DNA from: F-183 sp964627455
GTDB taxonomy: Bacteria > Acidobacteriota > Terriglobia > Bryobacterales > Bryobacteraceae
Assembly: GCA_964627455.1 (NCBI GenBank)
Contig: CAZVKC010000003.1
Span: 1-64,000 of the forward strand
Length of the DNA stretch: 64,000 nt
Direction: 5' to 3'
The notes under the pieces were generated by a model. The model did no database searches and was not told the DNA's origin. It saw only the letters and a list, made by a program, of their open reading frames with translations. Of the stretch, positions 15,604 through 23,496 are shown in pieces (the stretch's first letter is position 1; every line of letters starts with the position of its first letter). Made by a program: the position numbers and the translations under genes.

Positions 15604-18600
15604 TCAGCGTGCGACTCCCTCCGGAGGCGGAGACGCGGCTGCAATGAAGATCGTAACGCCGTCCTGGGTAGACGCTTCTTCACCGAAGCGAATCTTCACG
15701 GCATTGGTCCCGGAGGAGGCGTCTCCCGGCACACGCAACACGATTTTGAAGCGCCCGGCGCAGAGCCCTTCGAAGGCGCCTGCATAGATCACTTCCGCTT
15801 CCGTCTCGCCAATCCAGGCTCGGACGGGCTGCAGGAGCGGAACGGGAAGACGATCCGAGGTAGCGATGAGTCCATCGATACCCACCGGGTCGGTCTGCCC
15901 CTCGCCGGTTCCCTGCAGGATGAGCAGGGCGCCTGCCAGCGCCGGTGAAGCCTCGGAGTTTGGTACGCCGTTCTCGTCTGTGGCGCGAGCCGGCCCAAGA
16001 CCGGATCCGTCGGCGGTGTACAGTGCCGGAGTTGCCGCTACCACGCGCAACTTCAGAGGTTCGGAGCGGTTCGACGGCGTTTGCCATTCCACGGTGAGAT
16101 CGAAGTCCGACGCGGGTTCGAGTGAGTAGGGAACCACCGCGACGATGCGGTTCGCGGAAACGGCAAGCAAACGCGCCGGAGCGGAACCGAACAACACCCT
16201 CGTGTTTCCCAAAGCAGAGGGCATCCTTCCGCCTTCATCCGCAACCGCCTCGACAGGTTCGGCGTTGCTGAGGTTCTCGCCTGTGATGACGATGACCTCT
16301 CCTGGCGAAACGGTTTCGGAAGCTGACATGCCGGCCTCGTTGCTGACCGAGGAGATGGTGACCTTGGGCAGCGCCGGCGGATCCCCGATCCGGAACAGGA
16401 AGAAATCGTTGAACGGTGCGTAGGCAGGATCGCCGCCTCCGCCTCCGGGCTGGAACACACCCTTGGTCGTGGGCAGGTTCCGGGAACTGGTGACGCCCGA
16501 AACGAGCACGCCACCATCACGGCCGATGGCGATTCCATAGGCCGCATCATTACCGGAGCCTCCGAAGTATGTGGAATAGAGAACCTTCCTGCCATCGGCG
16601 GATAACTGCGTGGCGAAGGCGTCGCCGAGCACCAGCTTTTCCGATGCAGTGGATCCGGCCAAACGCGGTTGAGCCGCGTCCGAACTCACCGGGAAATCGA
16701 TGGACAGTGTGTTGCCGACAACCCAGGCCTGGCCCTTGGCGTCAACCGCGACCGCAGTGGCGCGGTCGTCAAGTGAGCCTCCCAGATAGGTCGCGTATGC
16801 AGCGCTCTTGCCGTCAGGCATGAGTTTCACCACAAAGGCGTCGCCGCCCGGATAGCGGGCTTCGCCACCGGCGCCGCGTAATGACGACTGCAGAGCGTCT
16901 TCTGAAACCGGGAAGTTGGCCGAGCGCGTCACTCCCGCCACATAGGCGGAGCCTTGCGCATCCACAGCCAGACCGAGCACCGCGTCATCTTCGCGTCCGC
17001 CAATGTAGGTGGAGTAGACCAACGCTGATCCGTCCGGACTGATCTTGCTTACGAATCCGTCACCGTAGGCATACTGTGTTTCGAGGTCGGGACTGGCGCC
17101 GCCGTAGGTCGTACGGTATGCGCCTTGGGTGACGGGGAAGTTGGGACTGGTCGTCGAGCCCGCGACGTATGCGTTGCCTTGCGCGTCAACAGTGAGGGCA
17201 TAGGGGGCGTCGGCCCCGGTGCCTCCCAGAAATGTCGAATAGATCAGAGAAGTTCCGGCGGGGTTCAATTTGGTGACGACGACTTCAGTTCCAGGCAGCG
17301 ATGATGCGGCGCGGAACGTCGGCTGAAACGCGTCGACCGTTGCCGGATAGTCGCGCGAGTCGGTAAAACCGGCGACGTAGATATTGTTGTTGCGATCGAG
17401 TGCAATCGCGGTGCAGCCATCATAGCCGGTCCCGCCCAGGTATGTGCCATAAAGAAGACGGTTCGCAGTGGGGTTGAACTTGACGATGAAGCATGAGAGC
17501 TTGTCGCCGCTGTGTGGCGTCGTGCGCAGCGCGCCAGTGGTCACCGGGAAGTCGGGGCTTTCGGTCGCGCCTGTGAGGAGGATGTTGCCCGCGGAATCGA
17601 AGGCGATCGCAGAGGACCCGTCGCCTACAGTGCCGCCAAAGTGGGTCACGATCAGGGCTTCAGAGCCCGTAGCGTTCATTTTCACGAGGACGGCGTTGCC
17701 TTTATCGGGATTCGCCGGCTTTGGTGTGGTGTCCGGGACGACCGGGAACGTCGGATCGGCGGTGGACCCCGCAATGTAGATATTGTTCTGCGCATCGATG
17801 GTGATTCGACCGGCGAGATCGGAGCCGCTGCGTCCGAAGTAAGTAGCGAACGTAATCACGGGGTCGATCACGAGGGGCCGTTCCCGGTCGTAGTCGCCGA
17901 GTTGGAACGTGGCGGCCCCGTCTTCACGCATGCGATATCGCGCGACCACCGGCTTGCGAAGGCGCAGCGCAGTCCATTGATATACATTGGGCTGCCGCCA
18001 CACGATTTTCTGTTCGCCCGCGCGGATTTCCAGGGCGCCCGCCTCGTTGACCTGTACGGAATCGGCGCCGTCAAAGCGCATGCGGATCGATGCGGGGTCC
18101 GCGCCGGGCTCGATTTCGAAGTCCTGTTCGAGGTTAGCGGCGAAGGGGTATTTGCCGCGGTCGAGGCCGCCGGTTCCTGAGGGATAGTAGGTCACGGAGA
18201 CGCCCGGGTACACATCGCGATACCGGATCCTGGCAAAGGTGGGAATATCGGTCATCCACTTCGACGGATCCGCGCCAATGAAATAGTTCACACGCGTGGC
18301 CAGCAGTTCCTCGCCGCGCGGTGGAACGTTGTTCCTGCCGCCGTCAAAAGTGACTCGAAGCGCCCGAACCGTGTCGGGCATGGAAAGCGTAAGTCCACCG
18401 TCGCCGAAAAGCGCCGAGATTCCCCGGCCCTGCCTGGCATAGAACCCGTAGCCCGGACCAGCTTGGCCACGATTGCGTTCGACGTAGCTCGTGCCCAGGT
18501 AATTGGATCGCGGATAGCAAATCTGCTCACATGGGGTCTGAGGCCTCGGTGGCGGCACCGGCGTCGATGTCGCGCTAAGCCACGGCAGCAGGATCATGAG

Positions 18601-18660
18601 AATGGCAACCGCCCATGTGGACGGATACCGCATCCATTCATGCACAGTGTGGCGTGTCAT
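15604..18660 (-). CDS. Secreted SBBP-repeat protein with TIGR03437-like C-terminal domain
   Basis: 1018 aa starting at MTRHTVHEWM, with an N-terminal signal/TM segment (WAVAILMILLPWLSA). Then comes the N-terminal domain common in SBBP proteins (NYFIGADPSKW, DVYPGVSVTYYP, FEIEPGADP). About ten SBBP beta-propeller repeats follow, with a pattern like IALDRNNNIYVAGFT...FVVKLMPDG...YATYLGG. From about residue 765 to the end is a domain of the type found in Solibacter extracellular proteins (TISSVSNEAG, VIVITGENLS, ILQGTGEGQTDP). It is extracellular or outer-membrane attached; the role is unknown. The start codon overlaps the stop of the Lgt-like gene (ATGA at 18657-18660). Two cysteines shortly after the signal (TPCEQIC) are not a standard lipobox. 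Confidence 0.85.
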   Translation of the reverse strand: MTRHTVHEWMRYPSTWAVAILMILLPWLSATSTPVPPPRPQTPCEQICYPRSNYLGTSYVERNRGQAGPGYGFYARQGRGISALFGDGGLTLSMPDTVRALRVTFDGGRNNVPPRGEELLATRVNYFIGADPSKWMTDIPTFARIRYRDVYPGVSVTYYPSGTGGLDRGKYPFAANLEQDFEIEPGADPASIRMRFDGADSVQVNEAGALEIRAGEQKIVWRQPNVYQWTALRLRKPVVARYRMREDGAATFQLGDYDRERPLVIDPVITFATYFGRSGSDLAGRITIDAQNNIYIAGSTADPTFPVVPDTTPKPANPDKGNAVLVKMNATGSEALIVTHFGGTVGDGSSAIAFDSAGNILLTGATESPDFPVTTGALRTTPHSGDKLSCFIVKFNPTANRLLYGTYLGGTGYDGCTAIALDRNNNIYVAGFTDSRDYPATVDAFQPTFRAASSLPGTEVVVTKLNPAGTSLIYSTFLGGTGADAPYALTVDAQGNAYVAGSTTSPNFPVTQGAYRTTYGGASPDLETQYAYGDGFVSKISPDGSALVYSTYIGGREDDAVLGLAVDAQGSAYVAGVTRSANFPVSEDALQSSLRGAGGEARYPGGDAFVVKLMPDGKSAAYATYLGGSLDDRATAVAVDAKGQAWVVGNTLSIDFPVSSDAAQPRLAGSTASEKLVLGDAFATQLSADGRKVLYSTYFGGSGNDAAYGIAIGRDGGVLVSGVTSSRNLPTTKGVFQPGGGGGDPAYAPFNDFFLFRIGDPPALPKVTISSVSNEAGMSASETVSPGEVIVITGENLSNAEPVEAVADEGGRMPSALGNTRVLFGSAPARLLAVSANRIVAVVPYSLEPASDFDLTVEWQTPSNRSEPLKLRVVAATPALYTADGSGLGPARATDENGVPNSEASPALAGALLILQGTGEGQTDPVGIDGLIATSDRLPVPLLQPVRAWIGETEAEVIYAGAFEGLCAGRFKIVLRVPGDASSGTNAVKIRFGEEASTQDGVTIFIAAASPPPEGVAR

Positions 18661-19352
18661 AAGGGCAACCTCTCCTTCATCCGCCAGGCTCCATACGCCA
18701 TCAGCATGCCGGCGGCACAGAAGACCAGACCGGCTGGGGGAATCGGGGCGGAAACAAACTCGTTCTGCAGGGGTCCGATCGCGAGACGAAACAGACCATA
18801 GCTGAGCAGGAGAGCAGGAGCATGCCAAGGCGCGCGAACCAGGCGGGTTTGCATCGCCACGGCCAGAATCAGGAAAAAGCCGGCTTCGAGGAGCGCCAGA
18901 TCCCAACGGGAGCCGTCCGGATAATCGACGGCGAGCCAGTGATCGGAGGCTGCGCCGCGATGGGCATGCTCCGCCACGCAACCGAGGCGCATGACTGCGG
19001 CGGGGATGGGAATGGTGCGGGCGGCGGAAGTGATGAGCCCGGCGGCTTCCCGCGAGTGGAGCCTGCGCAGTGCCGCGAAGAGCGCGAAAGCGATCAGCCC
19101 AAACGTGGCGGCCACCGCAACGCTGAGGCCATGGCCAGTGAGTTTAGCGAATAGGAAACCGCCCCCAAGGGCGGAAGAGAGTGCAAGAAAGTGGACTGCC
19201 GACGCGCTTCGAGTATTGAACCCGCTAACAGACGTTTCACGCAGGAACGATACATGATGCAGCAATCCTGCTGCGCTCCAGAGAAGCCAAGTCCAATTCA
19301 AATAGACTGATCCGGCATGGACCGGGGCCGGATCCCAGTACGGAATCGGCAT
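18657..19352 (-). CDS. Lgt-like (prolipoprotein diacylglyceryl transferase-related) membrane protein, active-site motifs not recognisable
   Basis: 231 aa with about six or seven hydrophobic segments. Overall shape and small motifs recall Lgt: IPYWDPAPVHAG at the start, a loop ending MRLGCVAEHAHRG, then YPDGSRWDLALLEAGFF, and LFRLAIGPLQNEF near the end. The usual Lgt signatures (G-R-x-G-N-F-x-N and H-P-x-Q-L-Y-E) are replaced, so lipoprotein acylation is doubtful. I chose the ATG at 19352 with GAGG 8 bp upstream; the codon before it is a GTG. The SBBP gene is translationally coupled downstream, so the two proteins probably work together, perhaps in its maturation or anchoring (inference). Confidence 0.65.
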   Translation of the reverse strand: MPIPYWDPAPVHAGSVYLNWTWLLWSAAGLLHHVSFLRETSVSGFNTRSASAVHFLALSSALGGGFLFAKLTGHGLSVAVAATFGLIAFALFAALRRLHSREAAGLITSAARTIPIPAAVMRLGCVAEHAHRGAASDHWLAVDYPDGSRWDLALLEAGFFLILAVAMQTRLVRAPWHAPALLLSYGLFRLAIGPLQNEFVSAPIPPAGLVFCAAGMLMAYGAWRMKERLPL

Positions 19353-19385
19353 CACTGCCGCCTCGCTAGCGGCCTTGAGAGATCA

Positions 19386-19401
19386 CCCACTATAATGTGG
19401 G
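19386..19401. promoter_or_regulatory. Dyad CCCAC-TATAAT-GTGGG upstream of the Lgt-like gene
   Basis: CCCAC (19386-19390) and GTGGG (19397-19401) are perfect arms around TATAAT. It lies about 35 bp upstream of the Lgt-like start in the gap after the sulfotransferase gene. A promoter core within an operator is possible, but no matching -35 box is seen on either strand at the right distance. Confidence 0.3.
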
Positions 19402-19486
19402 GCTCTTTGCATCCTGATAATACATCACAGTTCCACTACAGGCAAGCAGCAGTAACGTTCGATCGACCCGTCGGACCGTCACGCTG

Positions 19487-21256
19487 CTAATAGAGAGTGC
19501 CCGAGTACAGATCCGGCAGGCGGAAGCTGCGGTAGACCATTGTGCCGGTGCGCAAGGCGTAGGAGATCTGTCCGTTTGCGTCGACTTCCAGGGAGTAGCC
19601 TGCGAGCGAGTTGTCGGGTTCGATGACATAACCGGAGTCAAAGTGAAAGTTGCCGCTGGCGAGTTTTTGGGCGGATCCGACGGCGGGGGAGAACCAGCCG
19701 AGGTGCGCGTTGAGTTCGAAGGAAACGGTTCGTTGGACTTCGTCGATGCGCAGGACCTGGCCGCGGCTGTAGCCGTCGCCGGTTTCGGACCAGCGGGTGT
19801 TGCCGTTGTCGTATACGAGCAGGCGGCCGGGGTCGGACCAGTCGATGCTGGCGTCGTGCTGGTGCGAGAACCAGGGCCACGAGTCGCCGTTGTCGCCGAG
19901 AAAGGTGAAGTCGCCGTCGCGGCCGAGGCGCCAGACGATGTGGCCATCGCCGGAACCATTCGCGTAGTGGACCTTGAGGAGCCAATCCTGATGGCGGACG
20001 GAGACAAGGAAGTCGCCATCGGGCGTCAACTGGACCGAATTGCTGTGGGTCCAGTCGTTGGCGGAGAGTGCGAGGTACTGCGGCGTGCAGCCGCCGCCGG
20101 GCCCGGTGCAGACTTCGCCGAGGATGGCTTTGCGAGATACGTCGAGCCAGTCGAACGCATCCCAGGTCCAGACGATGCGCAGTTGGGGATCGAGGACAAG
20201 GATCATGTCGCCGATAATGTCCACTTCGCCGGGATCCTGCACGTCCTTCATTAGTTGTTCAACCGCCGCGAGAGCGACGATGTTGCCGCCGGGCAACGTA
20301 CGCACCTCGTGATGGAACGCTACGATTTCGCGCGCGCGTCCCATGGCTCGCAACTGTTCGTTGATGCGCTCGGCGTTGGTTTCGAGAATGGTCATGCCGG
20401 CAAGGTCGAACTTGCGGATGCCTTGTTCCGCAGGTCCACCGCTGGGCTTGCTGAAGACGCCCCAGAAATAGCCGCCGGGTTCCGGACGCGTAATGTTGTT
20501 GACGATGCGCGGGGCAGACCAAAGCGGGTTACCGGCGAGGTCCGTAGCCAGGCCGTTGCTCGACAGGATCACGGCTTCCGGAGCGGATTGCATCATGCCG
20601 TCCGGGAGATCGGTGGCCAGACTGAGGTCGTAGCTCAGGCGCGGACGCTCACCTGTGAAGAACAGGATTTCGTCGGACGATCCGGAGCTTTCCAGAACTG
20701 CCCGTGCTGCGTAGGTGGACTCGGGACGAAGGCCAGCCAGGTAGAAGTTCATGCTGACGCCGTTGAGACAGTCGCGGTACGGCGTGCGGACCGGCGCGAG
20801 GCCCTCGGTGCGGAACTCGACGCGCATGCGATCGCCCGCACGGCAGGGCGGCGCGCTGAAGAGATAAACAAGTGGGTTCCCGGTGGGGCTCAATGCCGCA
20901 CGATCCCCGGCGACTCTCGATAACAGGTGAAAAGGCGCCACGGCCGATCTCGTTTCACCAGTGGCGAGGTCTTTGGCCGTGACTTCGATTTCGTAATTCC
21001 CTTCCCGCTCGATCGAGGTCCAGTCGAGCGTGTCCGAGGGCGAGAAGTCGCGGATGAGGCGGAACTCGCCGCCGCCGTCCACCTGGCGCACACGGAAGCG
21101 GAAGCGGGTGTTTTCGACGTTGTCCGAGGACGCGGCGGTCCACGTGATGACCTGCCCAACCATGCCGGGAGAATTGATGGAAGACCTTACAGAAAGGTCC
21201 ATGGCGGAAAGTCCGCCGATCCAGATCACCGTCATGCACCACGCGAATCGAGCCAT
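19487..21256 (-). CDS. Arylsulfotransferase (ASST) family protein
   Basis: 589 aa starting at MARFAWCMTVIWIGGL, with a signal peptide and a good GAGG ribosome binding site. An N-terminal beta-sandwich region (about 20-130) precedes a beta-propeller with ASST-like histidine motifs: VAFHHEVRTLPGGNIVAL, NDWTHSNSVQLTPDGDFLVS and WFSHQHDASIDWS. Bacterial ASSTs move sulfate between phenolic compounds in the periplasm without PAPS, using a histidine. Propellers annotated as ASST also include non-enzymatic proteins, so activity is uncertain. No dedicated DsbL/DsbI pair is nearby. It diverges from the GT-C gene with 64 bp between starts. Confidence 0.75.
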   Translation of the reverse strand: MARFAWCMTVIWIGGLSAMDLSVRSSINSPGMVGQVITWTAASSDNVENTRFRFRVRQVDGGGEFRLIRDFSPSDTLDWTSIEREGNYEIEVTAKDLATGETRSAVAPFHLLSRVAGDRAALSPTGNPLVYLFSAPPCRAGDRMRVEFRTEGLAPVRTPYRDCLNGVSMNFYLAGLRPESTYAARAVLESSGSSDEILFFTGERPRLSYDLSLATDLPDGMMQSAPEAVILSSNGLATDLAGNPLWSAPRIVNNITRPEPGGYFWGVFSKPSGGPAEQGIRKFDLAGMTILETNAERINEQLRAMGRAREIVAFHHEVRTLPGGNIVALAAVEQLMKDVQDPGEVDIIGDMILVLDPQLRIVWTWDAFDWLDVSRKAILGEVCTGPGGGCTPQYLALSANDWTHSNSVQLTPDGDFLVSVRHQDWLLKVHYANGSGDGHIVWRLGRDGDFTFLGDNGDSWPWFSHQHDASIDWSDPGRLLVYDNGNTRWSETGDGYSRGQVLRIDEVQRTVSFELNAHLGWFSPAVGSAQKLASGNFHFDSGYVIEPDNSLAGYSLEVDANGQISYALRTGTMVYRSFRLPDLYSGTLY

Positions 21257-21320
21257 GACAACCTCATCGACCTGAGGCGGTCCTGATTGAGGACTACAAT
21301 GAGGATTCGTTTGCCCTTCG

Positions 21321-22766
21321 ATGCCCGTCCGATCGCCATTTTCCTTCCTGACGCCCGGCTTCGCCGCACTCTGGCTGGTGCTATTGCTGCCGGATCTCAG
21401 CGCGCGGTATTCGTTCGGCTGGGATTCATCGCAGTTTGCGAGAGGGGTCGAGCACTTCGACATCGCCGCGCACCAGCCGCATCCGCCGGGATACCCGCTA
21501 TGGGTCATGAGCGCGCGCCTGTTGACGCCTGTTTTGGGAAACCCATACCGGGCGCAGATCGCGCTGGCGCTGCTGTTTACGATCGGCGGCCTGCTCCTGT
21601 TGCGAGCAGCGGCGCGTAGGATCTTTGCGGGCGACGAGCGCACGGCACTCTGCGCGACGATGCTGGCGGCGTTCTCGCCGGTGATCTGCCTGTACGCGAA
21701 TTCTTCGCAGGTCTACGCCGTGGATCTGTTTGCCTCGTCCCTCGGCGGCTGGCTGGCTGTGGTGTTGTGGTCCGGAACCTGCAACGGGCGCGTGCTCCTC
21801 GGATTTGCAGGCATCGCACTGGCCGCGGGATTCCGGCCGAGCGGCGCGACGTTCGTGCTGCCGCTGTTGGGGATCGCGCTGCTGCGGACCCGGAACATCA
21901 GGGTGATGATTCAGGCCGTTGCCGTCACCGGCGCCATCTGGCTTGCCTGGCTGACGCCGACTGCGATGTCGGTGGGCGGGTTTCAAGCGTTGTCGCAGTT
22001 GAACAGCGTGCAGGCGTCGACGTCGTTCGCCAAGACATCGGTATTCTTCGGGGCGACGCCGATCGTGCACGCGCACATGATTGCGGAGGTCTGCATCTAT
22101 TTCGCAATCGCGCTGTCGGGATTTGCGATTCCAGTGGTCATGCGCGTGTTTACGCGCGGGCGGGAACTGGCCGCGGCCGCCGTGCCCTGGTGGTTCTTCG
22201 CACTGTGGTTGGGACCCTGCCTCGGGCTGGTGTTCGCGCTGCACTGCAGCCAGCCCGGGTATGTGATGCTGGCGGTTCCGCCGTTGGCGTTGCTGTTGGC
22301 GCGAACGATCACTGGAGCCGGCACATCGACGATCGCGGCGGGCGTCGCCTTTTCGCTGCTCGTGACATATCTGCCGTATGAGCGGCTCATGGATCCGGCA
22401 CGGCACACGCTGCCGTTTCTGTTCCTGCGCGCGACACCGCGGATCAGCCGGATCGTCGAGGCGACGCAGCGGGAGATCCGCCAGGAACTCGACCGCCACG
22501 TGCCGCCGCGAGCAGACGGGCAGAAACGCCGGATGCTTTGTTCCTTCCACCGCTTCGAAGCGCCGAACATCCGAACTCTCACCTACGATTTCCGCGACAT
22601 CGACTGGGCCGATCTGGAATCGCAACCGGCAACTGCGAAGCCGGACGCCTGGTTGTGCGATGGCGGCGGACTTCCGGCCGCCGTGCGTGCGGCGTTCCCC
22701 GGTGCGCGGCAAGTAGCGGGTACCCGTTTCTATTCGCTCTGGCTTCCCGGGGAGGCTGCTCGTTGA
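21321..22766 (+). CDS. Polytopic membrane protein, GT-C glycosyltransferase-like
   Basis: 481 aa with about ten hydrophobic segments in the first 370 residues and a soluble tail. The first periplasmic loop (FGWDSSQFARGVEHFDIAAH, then QPHPPGYPLWV) has the acidic/aromatic pattern of GT-C glycosyltransferases such as DUF2723/PMT-like proteins, which use polyprenol-phosphate sugars. The next gene, coupled by an overlapping TTGA, looks like a polyprenol-phosphate-mannose synthase, the natural donor-maker for such an enzyme. Together they could glycosylate envelope proteins or lipids (inference). Confidence 0.65.
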   Translation: MPVRSPFSFLTPGFAALWLVLLLPDLSARYSFGWDSSQFARGVEHFDIAAHQPHPPGYPLWVMSARLLTPVLGNPYRAQIALALLFTIGGLLLLRAAARRIFAGDERTALCATMLAAFSPVICLYANSSQVYAVDLFASSLGGWLAVVLWSGTCNGRVLLGFAGIALAAGFRPSGATFVLPLLGIALLRTRNIRVMIQAVAVTGAIWLAWLTPTAMSVGGFQALSQLNSVQASTSFAKTSVFFGATPIVHAHMIAEVCIYFAIALSGFAIPVVMRVFTRGRELAAAAVPWWFFALWLGPCLGLVFALHCSQPGYVMLAVPPLALLLARTITGAGTSTIAAGVAFSLLVTYLPYERLMDPARHTLPFLFLRATPRISRIVEATQREIRQELDRHVPPRADGQKRRMLCSFHRFEAPNIRTLTYDFRDIDWADLESQPATAKPDAWLCDGGGLPAAVRAAFPGARQVAGTRFYSLWLPGEAAR

Positions 22767-23470
22767 AGACGCTGATCGTCATTCCGACTTACAACGAGCG
22801 CAACAACCTCGACGAGTTGACGGCGCGTGTCTTCGAACAGGCGTCCGATGCGCAGTTGCTATTGGTTGACGACAACTCGCCGGACGGAACAGGCGCCTAC
22901 GCGGAAACCTTGATCCGCGAGCGTTATCCGTCGCAGCTCTTCGTACTGCACCGCGAAGGCAAGGGTGGACTTGGCCCCGCCTACATCGCGGGATTTCGCT
23001 TTGCGCTCGAGCGCGGCTACGACCGGGTCGTGCAAATGGACGGCGATCTTTCGCATGATCCGGCGCATATTCCGGCGTTACTCTCGCTGTGCGACTCGTC
23101 GTGGGACGTGGCGCTGGGATCGCGTTACATCGACGGCGGCGATGTCGTGAACTGGGACGTGAAGCGACTGGCCCTGAGCAAGCTGGCCGGGCAATATGCG
23201 CGGTTCGTACTCGGAATCCCGTACACGGATCCGACCGGAGGCTTCAAATGCTGGCGCGCCGAAGCCCTGCGAAGCCTGGATCTGTCGCGGGTTTTCTCGA
23301 ACGGATACCTGTTTCAAATCGAGATGACCTACAAGGCGCACCGGCGCGGACTACGTATTTCCGAAACGCCGATCGTGTTCCACGAACGCAAGCTGGGGGT
23401 CTCGAAAATGAACTGGAACATCATTTTCGAAGCTGTGTTCGGAGTCGTGCGCCTCCGGTTGCAGAGATGA
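22763..23470 (+). CDS. Polyprenol-phosphate mannosyltransferase-like GT2 (DPM1 type)
   Basis: 235 aa GT-A family 2 enzyme. Motifs are LKTLIVIPTYNERNNLDEL, LLVDDNSPDGT, VVQMDGDLSHDP (the DxD) and DPTGGFKCWR, all typical of DPM1/Ppm synthases that move mannose (or another sugar) from a nucleotide sugar to polyprenol phosphate. It lacks the C-terminal membrane domain of some homologues. I place the start at TTG 22763, overlapping the previous stop, with GGGGAGG about 6 bp upstream; without it the protein would have an unrelated N-terminal extension. It makes the lipid-linked donor for the GT-C protein (inference). Confidence 0.85.
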   Translation: MKTLIVIPTYNERNNLDELTARVFEQASDAQLLLVDDNSPDGTGAYAETLIRERYPSQLFVLHREGKGGLGPAYIAGFRFALERGYDRVVQMDGDLSHDPAHIPALLSLCDSSWDVALGSRYIDGGDVVNWDVKRLALSKLAGQYARFVLGIPYTDPTGGFKCWRAEALRSLDLSRVFSNGYLFQIEMTYKAHRRGLRISETPIVFHERKLGVSKMNWNIIFEAVFGVVRLRLQR

Positions 23471-23496
23471 AGCGCGCGGTCGCTACCATGTAGTTC

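Noticed and set aside
18657..19352. Genuine lgt
   Set aside because: The conserved catalytic motifs of Lgt are not recognisable; called Lgt-like only.
21257..21643. N-terminal extension of the arylsulfotransferase frame into the divergent gene
   Set aside because: The extension lacks a signal peptide and overlaps the GT-C gene; ATG 21256 has a good ribosome binding site and signal sequence.
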